Origin: Caprella mutica
Lineage: Eukaryota; Arthropoda; Malacostraca; Amphipoda; Caprellidae
DNA: 64,000 bases
Assembly (NCBI GenBank): GCA_947561585.1
Contig: CANNZV010002303.1
Span: 40,396 to 104,395, forward strand
Direction of reading: 5' to 3'
Shown: positions 25,165 to 36,237 of the stretch, piece by piece
Position numbering within the stretch: position 1 is the first letter of the stretch
Layout: every line of letters begins with the position of its first letter
Program-made: the position numbers and the translations under genes
The notes under the pieces: model-generated
Database searches by the model: none
Told to the model about the DNA's origin: nothing
What the model saw: only the letters and a program-made list of their open reading frames with translations

Positions 25165-25167
25165 GCA

Positions 25168-25730
25168 CATAAGTATCTAAAAGCTAAGCGGCGCACCACA
25201 TTACGGTGCACTACAATACGGCGCACCACTGTACTTTCTATTAATGACCTCAATGTGAAAAACTGTTATGTAGTTTGTTGTATCCGCTAGTTTGTTGTTC
25301 TGCACACTTCATGATTGTTTAATGACCTGGCAGGGGGGTTCGGGAGGGCGGCACGCCCCCCGATACATCTACCTAACGGCTAACTCAGCTGATAAGTTTT
25401 TATTTACACCTCAGACTGAAAGTTTACAATAGTTACCCCATAAAATTACAAATACAGTTTTCTATCATGAATTTTATTTTCTATTCCAAATTAAACATCT
25501 CAATCGAATAATGAAACTGTGTAGTATAAACATTGGATTCAGGTACCGTCAGGCGTCAGACATGAATTTGATATGACAATTAGAATTAGGTAAGTACCTA
25601 TCGCGGCTTTCAAATTAACTCCATTTATCATTAATCTGTATTCAAATTACCTATCTAATAGAATGTACAGTGGTGTGCCGTAATCTGGTGCGCCGTACTG
25701 GTGTGCGCCGCTCAGCTTTTAGATACGTAT
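25168..25730. mobile_element. Mutator-like TIR element, uninterrupted copy
   Basis: Same ends as 13727-14722 (CATAAGTATCTAAAAGC and CTTTTAGATACGTAT). Flanked by 9-bp AGAGAGGCA and CGAGATGCA, 7 of 9 matching. It lacks both nested elements. It carries a TAGTTTGTTGTATCCGCTAG block with a GC-rich palindrome that also occurs in the longer copy. Confidence 0.75.
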
Positions 25731-25739
25731 CGAGATGCA

Positions 25740-26337
25740 TACAACTGATACCAGCCAATCACAGAGAGCCTGAGACTTGAGAGAGGTATACTTTCTTTCA
25801 TAGTTATTCATTTTTTTTCCCAATAATTAGTCACAGAGCATCAAATTAAAATGACATGTAGTGACCACATCATTCATAACAAAGGATTGCAATCTTTCAC
25901 AGAAAACTGATATACAATTATACATCGCGGAGCGCGCCATATCAAAACATAATGGCGGCTTTGTTTACATTTCAACAAAGATGCGCAGTTCCGCTGTTTA
26001 TGATTATGAGTCCCCAATTTTAATTTTAAATCTAATTAAAGTGCTCATTAGCCGTCAATATATGTGAAAGTTACTTATTTTCACAAATTTCAAGTCGACA
26101 ATTAATCGGCGACTTGGTACATACTCTTAAACAAGGTGCCAAGGTAGGTAGTAAGGTAGGCTAAGCTCCTCTAAGATAGCCTTAGATAGGTATGTTTCAT
26201 CTAATTACATCATTTAAACAATAACATGAAGAGTTAATTAGGAAGTAGTAGGTAGTCTTCAAAGATGAAAAATCTTGCACAGATTCATTTCCCATCAAAA
26301 AATTAGTTTACTAAAATCTTAACGGTAGGCAGGTATA
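25740..26337. other. Non-coding
   Basis: A 68-codon frame at 25861-26067 has no recognised family. AT-rich otherwise. Confidence 0.3.
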
Positions 26338-29290
26338 TCCGTATTTAAAAGCTGAGTGGCGCTCCACATTACAGCACCTGCCACCTGGCGCACTACAATA
26401 TCTTGAATAGCCAATAGGTATATGTTGCATGGCTCGTGCACCACTGTAGTTGTACTTTCCAAGTTTCTATCATTATCAATGGGCTTAGCGTAGGTAAATG
26501 GCTGTAATAGTTTCTTGTACTGTACACTTCATGTCCATGACTGTTTAATGACGGGTGTCTAACCAGTGAACCACTAGAGTCTAGACCGAAGCAGACGCCT
26601 CAACAGTCGGCCAGTTTGTATTTGGTGCACTGAACTCCTGACTTTTTCAAAAATCTGCGAAATAGCTGCCAACATTTTCATCAATTTGTCTAGTCCTCCA
26701 ACATTTTTCCAATTTCCCCATGTTTCATAATGTGGCAGGAAAGTTGCCAGTTTAGTGAGAAAATGGATCCAGGTCGCCACATTAAAGATACTTCAAAGAA
26801 GAAATTTGACTCCCTAGTGAAGAATTTACACTTGAAAACATGCTAATGCTTTTTGTCTGATGCATATGCATCTCTTGAGACTATTTTAGGAGTGATTTTA
26901 ACTGATTTACTTGTTATTTATAGGTTATTCATCTTATTTCACCCTCCATACTTTGAAACATGGCAATTTTCCCTCCCAAAATTAATGGTAATATAGGAAT
27001 TAATAGCTAAATATCCTCCAATATTGCAGGAAAATTTTTATTAGAGAAATTAAATATCTCCTGATATATCCTTGGAATTTACCACCAAATACAATCTGAA
27101 ACAGTCTGACGCACAGTTCTGTCTGTATTTGGTTCACAAAATTTCACTGAGGCACTGACTTTTCATAAAAAGCTGAAAATCCACCATAAATTTCCAATAA
27201 TTTGGTTGATCCAACAACATTTTACTCATTTTTCCACCAAAAATTAATGGTAACATTATAACATAATTATAAAAAGCTAAGAATTCAGACTTCATATTAT
27301 TACTTATTATGTATTTTCAATGGAGAAAAAATGGAGAAATTGTAATACAGTCTTGAGTCTGGCCCAGACTCCAGAGTTGAAAGCTCAACTTCTAACAGTT
27401 ACTCATGAATACTTGACCGCAGAGTTTATTAATGATGAACCCTTTTTACTAGTGTTCACTTTTAGTAGCTAAAGCATGTGTACTGTGTAGCATACAGAGT
27501 TCAAATTTTTCAAACATCATATATATTGAACTAATTTTTACATAGTTAAATGAGATAATGTGTAGTTTCTGTAGAGTTGTCTTTAGGATGAATCTCTTAC
27601 AGAGTTACTAGTCGATCAGAAGAGTTATTTTTCCACCCTGGAGTCTGGCCAACAGTCTGATGCCCTGTGGGCAGCGGCCCCAACCCATGTTACAGAGTAT
27701 ATCAGTTAAAGCCAATTAATGGGCTTAGATTTCAAATGGTCAAAACTCAGATTTGTCTGTCTAATTGGCTTTAAATTTTGAATTAATTCCTATGTTCCAC
27801 AGTTCCCATGTTAATTTTGGCTTGTAATCTTTAAAAATTGAGCCAAATTGACTTGGCTTAGAATTTTTGGTGAAATTTCGGCTCAGAAATTGGCTTACAA
27901 TTTCCAGCCTCTGAAACATGGACCCGGCCGCAACAGTCCGATGTGGCAGCGGGACCCGGTCTACCAGACTATTTCATGGTAAATTCCAACGACTCGTCGG
28001 TGGAATTTTTCTTTTGAAAATAATATTCTAGCAAAGTTGATGGATTCTAAGTTAATTAATCTTATGTTACCATAATTTTTACGGTATGACGCCCCACCAG
28101 TGAGCCAGGTAATAAAGAATGTTCAAACTTATCATTTTAATGGTGAGTTTGTGACAGTTATTTTGAACCTTTCAATTGCAAATGGTGAGAAATATCTAAT
28201 TTTTTCCTATGCTATGTTATTTTAAAGAGAATTTAAATAATATCATGATTTTGAAGAGAAATTGGGTGAATTTTGGAGAGAGTTGGAGAGACAAATCGAG
28301 AGTTTGAGACAATATTTTACTTGGCCAGTGACCAGTCAAGCACACCCCACCAGTCTGACACTTTTGTAGTTTATTACTGATTAACATAAAATTATCATCC
28401 ATGTTAAAGATTATGTCAGTTAAAGCCAATCAATTGGCTCAGATTTCAAAAGGTCAAAACTCAGATATGTCTAATTGGCTTAAAATTAAGAATTAATTCC
28501 TATGTTTATGTTGGCTTGAAATTTTTGGTCAAAAATTGGCCTCTGAAACCTATATTAAATTATGAAATCAAATGAGTGATTGCATTATACTAATTAATAT
28601 TAGAAATAAAGCAAGATAAAAGAGGAATATAAACCATGTTTCAAAGTGTGGCTGGAAAATCTCCAGTTTAGTGAGATAATGGATCCTGGTTGCCACATTT
28701 AAGATACTGTAAAAGAGAACATATACTATAAAATTTAAAAAATGAAAAATTATTTCATCATTTTGATTAGCTAGTAATTACTGACAAAACAGATTGAATG
28801 AACAGTGGTTTTTAAAAGTTTGAAAGTATAAGTTTATTATAAATGATTAATATAGTAGAACCCTCTGCGATTCACTGCTGACAACTGACTAGTTTGATTT
28901 AATAAAGCCTTTATATAATAGATAAACAGGAAACAATCATACAACAAGAGGCATAGCTAGAACCAGACTATGTTTTACTATTATTATAGTAAAAACTATT
29001 ACTAAAAATAGCACTGCGCCGAATTACCCCGGTCGACTCTGTCTAATTGTCTTACAAATTTGAAATTATTCTTATGTTCCCATGTTATTTTTGACTTTAA
29101 ATCTTCAAAAAATAAGTCAAATTGACTTGGCTCAGAATTTTTGTGAAATTTTGGCTCAAAAATTGGCTTATGATTTTCCAGCCCCTGAAACATGGGCTAT
29201 CTATCTATCAAATAGAAACTACAGTGGTGCCGCCGGTGCGCCATAATCTTGTGCCTCGTCATCTGATGCTCCGCTCAGCTTCTGGATATG
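26338..29290. mobile_element. Degenerate Mutator-like copy filled with small elements
   Basis: Left end GTATTTAAAAGCTGAGTGGC and right end CTCCGCTCAGCTTCTGGATA correspond to the ends of 13727-14722. Between them lie decayed relatives of the two nested families (26600-26720, 27085-27260, 27957-28080, 28104-28326) and of the AGCCAATTAATTGGCT family (27710-27920, 28411-28550, 29037-29200). Short open frames in this span fall in these repeats. Confidence 0.6.
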
Positions 29291-30366
29291 TAGGTATCTA
29301 AGATCTTGAGAAATTTGCCTTATAGCTACCTATTAGGCTATTAGGTTCCTACCAACTTTGCAGACTGGAATTTAAACATCATTAGGTTTAGGTATGCTTC
29401 TGTTTTTAATCATAAATGATATGTTCATGCAGTGTGATAGGTATTTTTTAAAAATTGGTGACAACTTTGAAAAAATGCCAAATAAAGATCTAGATTCTAG
29501 ATATCTTATTATGGCCATCTCCTAGTTAGTCTGTACATATATGTTGCACTTAAACTCGATGATTTTTTCAAAAAGCTGAAAAAATCCACGAACATTAGTA
29601 TGTACCTATCCAGGTGATAAATCATGTCCAAACTCTCCATCCTAATGGCCAGTTTTGACCTTTTCAAAAACAAATGGCGAGAAATATCTTATTTTCTCCT
29701 ATGTTGCAATGTTATTTCGGTGAGTAATTTGGTTATTCTGGAAATACAAATGGTTAGTTAATGAGACATACTCTTCTACTTACTTATAACCAACATATTG
29801 GATAATGCCAATTTAGTATTTACCCACTAAAAATTAATGGTGACATAAGAATAAATAGTTGAAAATCCACGGACTTTTCTAAACTATTTTCAGAGGGGTA
29901 AAAACAGCTGTTTCTTGTCATTCAATATGATTAATTGGCAAGATATAAAACTAGGTAGTTCAACAGATGATTATGGAAATGATTGATTTAAAGTCCTTAG
30001 AATCAGTAAATTTCTTCCAAATCGCTTGTCATACCCAAACTGTAGAGTGGAATAACAATTTAGTGACAGAAGAGTCGGCAGTACTTTCCTGTCATCTCCC
30101 TGTGATGACAAGAAATGTCATTTCATTTCAATTTTCATTTCTCCTGTCATTTCAATGGAACAATATTTTTTCTATGAATCGTGGATACTGATATTAATGA
30201 AACAAATATTTTAAAGAACATAAATTTATTGAAACCTGACTCTTAGCAATTATTTTGGTTGATAAAATTCAGCAATATCTGAAGGAATTACTTTAAATAT
30301 ACCATCATGATATTATAATTGAAGTTGATTGACGCCAAAGAAACTCTTCACTGTCAATTTCTCAAA
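29291..30366. other. Repeat-derived and unassigned sequence
   Basis: 29610-29790 is another relative of the nested family at 14182. The frame 29967-30191 contains IACHTQTVEWNNNLVTEES, which resembles a motif I recall from an uncharacterised invertebrate protein family (CHTQxVERxVKLVTE). The match is to memory only, and the downstream sequence does not continue it. Confidence 0.3.
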
Positions 30367-30369
30367 TTA

Positions 30370-30597
30370 GGCCCCCTTCACTCTTGCGTTTCTCAACGCT
30401 GCATTAGAAATACTGCTCGTGGCAAAAAAATTAGCTGCAATTAATTTTAGCGGAGCTCTTCACACTTTTGTTAGAAAAATTGAGCATTTTTTCTAACGCA
30501 AGTGTGAAGAGCTCCATTAAAATTAATTGTAGTTAAACTTTTTGCCATGAGCAGTATTTCTAATGCGGCGTTGAGAAACGCAAGTGTGTAGAGGGCC
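30370..30597. mobile_element. Palindromic PIF/Harbinger-like MITE
   Basis: Flanked by TTA on both sides (30367-30369 and 30598-30600). The two halves are nearly complementary over the full 228 bp (GCGTTTCTCAACGC on the left, GCGTTGAGAAACGC on the right), with the centre near 30484. A three-base TWA duplication and GGCC termini fit PIF/Harbinger. Confidence 0.75.
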
Positions 30598-30600
30598 TTA

Positions 30601-30967
30601 GTGCCTTTAAACTATCCATATTTTCTCTTAAATGAACAAAGAGGTGAGAGAGAATAGAAATAACTTAAAAATAGCTTGATCAGTAGCCACGATACATGGA
30701 CAAAATCGGAATTTAAAATAGAAGTTGAAATGAGAAATTGCTGGGAGATAACTGGAAAGTACAATGTGGGGATACATTCAGGAGGAATACATTTTAAATG
30801 TGTTAAAATTAAGAGGCATTAGGCTAATGCAAATATAAATCACAATATAATAAGTAGATTACAGAGATGGTAGGGTGGATGGGCTGGGAACTCTAAATAC
30901 AGCCACCTTCTTGTGAGTTCTGGGCTTATTTATGCATATTTACATTTTAGTAAATATGCAGAGGTGT
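30601..30967. other. Non-coding
   Basis: Nothing recognised. Confidence 0.4.
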
Positions 30968-31316
30968 ATGCACAATATAATTATTCATTAATATTATATA
31001 TATATGAATGATATTTGAACTAATATAAATATGATATTGAAGCAAATAAGTTCGAAGTCTCTTATATTAATTTTATATCGTAGCTTTATCTGAATTGCAG
31101 TGTTGGGACAGAAGATGTGATATATGCTTCTGTCTTTATACACGAATGAATCACACTTAGAACTTACTATTTTTATCCATTACACATGATATGAGATTTT
31201 CGATCTCTGTAGGGGCAGAAGATATCAATCAATCGTAACAAAACTTTAAAGACGCATTACATACATATAATAAAATATACCTAATATATCTATCTTCATT
31301 ACCAAACATTTTCATG
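30968..31316 (+). repeat. Near-identical copy of 23630-23975
   Basis: Begins TGCACAATATAATTATTCAT and runs to TTCATTACCAAACATTTT with only a few differences, mainly in the AT run. The Helitron-like terminus present after the other copy is absent. A shared phrase (GTAGGGGCAGAAGATAT) recurs just downstream at about 31390. Confidence 0.85.
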
Positions 31317-31986
31317 ACAAAATATAATTTTATGATTTTACGTAAATATGATAAATTAACTATAATATTACAATTTTAGTTTGCAATGTAGGGGCAGAAG
31401 ATATTGTCCAGCTATCTGAAATTGTTTACAGATTTTTTTTCTTCTATACATAACTTTTCTGCACCATTACGAAAGGAGTTCAAAAAGTGTTAAGACGCTC
31501 CAACCTAATGTATAATGTGGCTGTTGGTTAGTAATATGCTGTGTTCCGCCTGTCTATCAGCCTAGCAGACTTTATTTAAATTCCTAAATCCGTCTATGCA
31601 TTATATTAATGACAAAAAAATTTCTACTAAAATTGTGTATATTGGATTTCCCTAAAACTTTCCTCATGGAGGTAATTCAAATTTGTTCATAGAGAATATC
31701 ACAAATGTATTCCAATTTGGGTCCTAAACCTGGCTCAAACATAGCTAAGAATATAAGTGCTGAATAACAATAGATGGATCAAGGTTCAGCAAATTGGAAT
31801 TTAAAGGACGCTAATACATATTGCAATGAATAGACCAATATCCAGAAATCTTGCATATTTTCATATAATTTCAGCAGCTCCCTAAATCAAGTTGCCTAAA
31901 GACAAAATTGATATATTCAAATGTTTTTTGAGTATTTAACTTGATATCATGGCAAATGGGCACTTTTTCAGCCTTTCAAATCTAAC
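31317..31986. other. Non-coding
   Basis: No gene or clear repeat. Confidence 0.4.
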
Positions 31987-32123
31987 ATGGCTTCTCATAT
32001 CGTATCAATATTTAGCACTGAGTGATAGTCATACCATCTAGCTAATCTGTGACTGTGATGCAGATTAGCTAGATTGTAGGACTACTACTCAGTGCTACAT
32101 ATTGCTACAATATGAAATGTCAT
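31987..32123. other. Long imperfect hairpin
   Basis: Arms 32013-32049 and 32061-32097 match at 33 of 37 positions (TAGCACTGAGT and ATCTAGCTAATCTG are perfect blocks) with an 11-nt loop. Pairing continues outward more weakly to about 31990 and 32120. It could be a microRNA-type precursor or a small palindromic MITE. Confidence 0.55.
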
Positions 32124-32529
32124 CTATGACATTATCCTGACATAAATTGATTTACAGATTTAGCTATGAACACAGTAACACTTATGAATCAATTACTATA
32201 GTAGCTATATTGGTGACTTTAGTTGTACCTAATTCGAAACATGTTATTTAATTTAGTAAATTATTATTTATTGAGTCTCACCATAGCATGTGAATATAAA
32301 TGTGAGTGTATAAATTAAGTAGATTCAATTTATACTTTATAGCTATAGACAGTTGATAGTTTTATAATTTATCTAGTAAATAATTGTTCAGAAGTTAAGA
32401 CTCTTAACACAATTATATAATTACTATTAGGTCATTTGAGTGCTAAGATTATAAATATTGACTTGATTTATAGCTATAAGTAGTTATCAGTTTTCTCCTA
32501 AAATTCTCTACTCTAAAAATTATGAACAG
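32124..32529. other. AT-rich, nothing recognised
   Basis: Two related phrases (TTTATAGCTATAGACAGTT near 32335 and TTTATAGCTATAAGTAGTT near 32467) suggest an old duplication. Confidence 0.35.
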
Positions 32530-32745
32530 TTAGGGATATAGGTAGAAAAGTATAAAAACATCCTTAAGCCTCCATCTTTATTTCCTATCTAATTAACATG
32601 GAGGTTATAGTGACACATGAATTTAGCATGTTATTATAGCAACCCATGTGTAACAATGCAAGAATTTTGTGTAACAATGACATGATTTAGAGATAGAGAT
32701 GTGTAATTATGCAGTGGATTAGGGATATATATCTATATATCCTTT
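32530..32745. repeat. Inverted copy of the (TA)n-associated repeat at 7085-7325
   Basis: Shares, in inverted order, CTCCATCTTTATTTCCTATC, TAGCATGTTATTATAGCAAC and GTGTAACAATG, then ends at an AT run (32726-32740). Confidence 0.65.
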
Positions 32746-33181
32746 TCTAAAATAGGAATTGCAGTGCAGCACTTGAAGTAGGAAAGTGTTATGAAATGTC
32801 TTTGTTACATACACACTAATCAGGGCTGGGAGTTGATTATAATTGTGTTGGCTCTTACTCCGAGGACTTCTCAATAGGCCGACGCCCCCACTAGTCCGAC
32901 AGTTCCATCTTTCTGTGTCATTTTTCGTTTTATTTTCTGATTAAAATAAAAAATATGATTAAATAGATATACTCAATTAATATAAAATTTAAATAATAAA
33001 ATTATTTTTTAAATTTTATATTACTCTTTAATTTAACTTTATTTCTAATATTAATTTACAATGTAATCCTTCACTTGATTTCACATTCAATGTAGTTTGT
33101 TGTACTGCACACTTCATGATTGTTTAATGACCTGGCAGGGGGGTTCGGGGGGTGGCACGCCCCCTCTCCCAATATATATAT

Positions 33182-34163
33182 ATACAGTATGGGCCACAAA
33201 AATGTTTCCGCTTTTTCAAATATTTATAATCGTTAACCAATTGATGAAAAAATTGTATCTTGGTCTCTTTTTTTTCTGCCTCTCATTGTACTGTTAACAG
33301 GTAAAATCATTTTTAAACTGATGGACATAGTCTAAGAACAGGTAAGCAAAGTGTGAGGTTGATTATTTTTGTCATTGCGCGAAGGTTATTCTTAGAGCTA
33401 ACTCTGTGATTTTACTTGCTTAAAGGCAATGAATAGAAGGAAAAAAGATTTATTGGTAGACATTTTAATTCAGGGTGCTTACACTTCTTCGTTGGAAACT
33501 ATTTGGAAATAGAATAACTTCAGCTATATTTTGATCTCATTGAAGTTTTCACTCTGAATATTCGTTCTTAGCTTGTTCATTGCATGGTCAAGGCCAGCTT
33601 CACACTTGCATTTTTAACAGCGGGGAAAAATCTCTTCTTAAAATGTGTCCATACATGCGTTTCTTATCGCCGAAGTAAAAAAATTATTTTATTTTCCATC
33701 ATAGACAAAAAACGCAAGAGTAAACATATTTTAAGAAGAACTTTTTCCGCGGTGTTAAAAAATAGCAATTGTGAAGCAGGCCTTAGCCATGCAATGAACA
33801 AGCGAAGAATGAATATTCAGAGTGAAAACTTCAATGAGATCAAAATGTAGCTGAGGTTGTTCTATTTCCAAATAGTGTCCAAGGAAGAAGTCTATAAACA
33901 CCTTTTATTATAATGTCTACCATTATATTTTTTTTCATTCACTGCCTTTTAATAAGTAAACACATATTTAGCTCTATGAATAACCTTAACACAATGACAA
34001 ATATAATCACCCTCACTCTTTTCTTACCTGTTCTCAAAATGTGTCCATCTGTTCAAAAATGTTTTTACCTGTTGATAGTACAATAAGAGGCGGAGAAAAA
34101 GAGACCAAGATGCAGCTTTTCCGTCCATTGGCGGAAACATATATTTGTAGCCCATACTATATT
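33182..34163. mobile_element. Foldback element with long inverted arms
   Basis: Ends AGTATGGGCCACAAA and TTTGTAGCCCATACT are inverted, and complementarity continues far inward (GGTCTC...TCTGCCTCTCATTG against CAATAAGAGGCGGAG...GAGACC). The centre (about 33590-33785) is itself a palindrome with AAGGCC ends. Flanking AT-rich bases fit a TA target. The 88-codon frame at 33584 lies in the central palindrome and is not a gene. Confidence 0.7.
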
Positions 34164-34197
34164 TTATGTTAAATTAGTAATAAACTACAAAATTGTC

Positions 34198-34400
34198 AGA
34201 CTAATGGGGCGTCGGACTGACTAATGGGGCGTCGGACTGACTAATGGGGCGTCGGACTGACTAATGGGGCGTCGGACTGACTAATGGGGTGTCGGACTGA
34301 CTAATGGGGCGTCGGACTGACTAATGGGGCGTCGGACTGACTAATGGGCTGTCGGACTGACTAATGGGCTGTCGGACTGACTAATGGGCCGTCTGACTAC
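34198..34400. repeat. 20-bp tandem repeat, about 10 copies, at an element end
   Basis: Unit CTAATGGGGCGTCGGACTGA is the terminal motif of the enclosing hAT-like element repeated head to tail. The last copies carry C-to-T and C-to-G changes. Confidence 0.95.
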
Positions 34401-34420
34401 TGAATAGTAATCCTTACTCC

Positions 34421-34939
34421 AGAGCTATATATAATATAAACTAGTTTTTGGCACTTATTAGAGTGCATACATTTACCAGTTTGCGCCAATTTGTTAAAAT
34501 ATCATCGCCACACAGAAAGAATCATCTGTTGCAATATCATCTATAAGTTAAATGTATTCAGATGATCAAATGTAAATTTTTTTTTGACCTTTTCAGTGAC
34601 CCTGACTGATCACTCTCTAAATCTAATCAAATAGTTCCTGGATAAAGATCTCTGTACTGCCAAATTTCAGGTTATTTGGTCGAATACTTTTCTAATTAGT
34701 TGGATAAGATTAAGAATAAACTAGATTACATACAAAAAAGTTAAAATTTATAAATGAATTTGTCAATCTTGACCTTTAAACGTGATCGCTTCTAAAATTC
34801 AATCAAATGGTTCCTGGATGATTACCAATCATCCCACCAAATTTCAGACAATGTAGTTGAATATTTTCTGAGCTATAAATGACCTTGACCTGATCATTCC
34901 CAAAAGCATATTAAGACAGTTTCTGGATTATTACAAATT
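34421..34939. other. Diverged repeats of about 170 bp
   Basis: Segments starting near 34590, 34770 and 34880 share TGACC, AATCAAATGGTTCCTGGAT and CCCACCAAATTTCAG motifs. A further relative is at 60510-60670. Confidence 0.5.
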
Positions 34940-34950
34940 GTCCCATCAAC

Positions 34951-35139
34951 CCGCTCGGTAGCACTGTGGTATGAGCGTTCGCCTCATGTTAGTAAGGTCG
35001 TACGCTCGGGTCCCGGACTGACTCAGTGGGATTTATGCCCTGTGTGAACGAGTGGTTACTTGGTTACGAGTCATCTGGCTGGGATTAGGTCAAGGTAGGG
35101 ATTTAGTACATATGGGCCCTTTTGCTGTCTCTTTGGAGC
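34951..35139 (+). mobile_element. tRNA-derived SINE
   Basis: A 189-bp insertion flanked by a perfect 11-bp repeat GTCCCATCAAC (34940-34950 and 35140-35150). The 5' part has RNA polymerase III promoter-like boxes: GGTAGCACTGTGGTATGAGC resembles box A and CGCTCGGGTCCCGG resembles box B. The element interrupts one of the diverged 170-bp repeats. The tail is not poly-A. Confidence 0.75.
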
Positions 35140-35150
35140 GTCCCATCAAC

Positions 35151-35856
35151 TTTAATATCTTAATTGTCACACCAAATTCATTTAATTCATAAGTCTCTCT
35201 TCAATTAAAGAACTAATTTATTAATTAAGTGCTCTCACTGTTTCAATCTAAGGGTATAAAGTCTGAGTTAGGACTGCTGAGTCTGTACATAAAATACTAA
35301 AACTCTGTCCAAGTATTTAAAATTTTAGACTCTTACTCCACCACTCCAAATCCTTTTATAAGTACTATAGTCATTTGAATGTTTGCACCTATAAATATTT
35401 ATTTGGTTTCTAACTATAAGCTGTTATTAGCTCTTATAAGATATGTAACATGAAGAGTAACAGATGAAATGGATCAAAATTTATGACTTATATCAAATAT
35501 TTGGAGTTGGAGTCAATACAAGTATTCAACTCCTCACTTCGACTCCATCAAAAAATGATCAGACTCCATTGCGCTGATCAGAGTCATCAAAAAAGGATCA
35601 GACTCCATTGCGCTGATCGGAGTTGGCACTAATTCTCTACTCCTGACTGCAACTACTAATGGAATCTCTGAGTCTGAGTTTATAGCCCTGAGTACCAGCA
35701 TATAATGCCAAGCTCTTATTATGAGGATTTCACACCAAAATTAACATTGCACAATATTATGAATCATCTGAAAATTGAATGTTGAATATTATATACCTAG
35801 ATTTGCATGTTTTATGTGTGAACAATGCTCAATTTTTTCCTACCTAGTATATTTAT
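35151..35856. other. Degenerate GACTC-rich repeats
   Basis: About 35255-35690 is rich in GAGTCTGAGT and GACTCC motifs in both orientations, a decayed relative of the element at 35857-36237. Two adjacent near-copies (AAAAAATGATCAGACTCCAT and AAAAAAGGATCAGACTCCAT) are at 35550 and 35590. Confidence 0.45.
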
Positions 35857-36237
35857 CAGGGCTGTGGGGTCGGTACATAAAATGTTCGACTCCAACTCGG
35901 ACTCCTTTATTTTGAATTTATTCACTCAGACTCCATTATAAAGAATTTCAGACTCCGACTCCAGCAACCAGTTTTATAGTAATTTTATTAGTTCTATTGA
36001 GTCATTTGAGTGTTAAGACTTTAAATATTGATTGGATTTATAGCTATGAGCATTTATTAGTTCTTGTAAGATATATAACGTGATGAACAATAAGTGAAAT
36101 TGATTACAAAATTTGACTTGTATCTAATGTTTGGAGTTGGAGTCGGTACAAATTTTCGACTCCTGAATCAGACTCGGACTCTATCAAAAAAGCTTAGAAT
36201 CCAACTACACAACTCTGACTCAGATTCCACATCCATG
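35857..36237. mobile_element. hAT-like MITE with GACTC-rich ends
   Basis: Starts CAGGGCTGTGGGGTCGGTAC and ends with the related inverse CTGACTCAGATTCCACATCC. Flanks ATATTTAT and AAATTTAT match at 7 of 8. A CAGGGCTGTGG...GAGTCGG start is common in non-autonomous hAT elements of many animals. Confidence 0.65.

Larger units (their letters stand above)
32862..34412. mobile_element. hAT-like element with nested foldback and amplified end
   Basis: Flanked by a perfect 8-bp repeat CTTACTCC (32854-32861 and 34413-34420). Subterminal motifs GACGCCCCCACTAGTCCGAC and GTCGGACTGACTAATGGGGC are inverted. The same family is nested at 52722-53126, whose end TTACTATTCATTGG matches this element's right end. 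No transposase frame. A TAGTTTGTTGTACTGCACAC block (33086 onward) is shared with 14075, 25270, 44901 and, inverted, 52860. Confidence 0.7.

Noticed and set aside
33584..33850. 88-codon ORF
   Set aside because: It spans the central palindrome of the foldback element; composition and mirror symmetry argue against coding.
34951..35030. Functional tRNA gene
   Set aside because: Boxes are degenerate, no cloverleaf is convincing, and the whole 189 bp is bounded by a target duplication, so it is a SINE.
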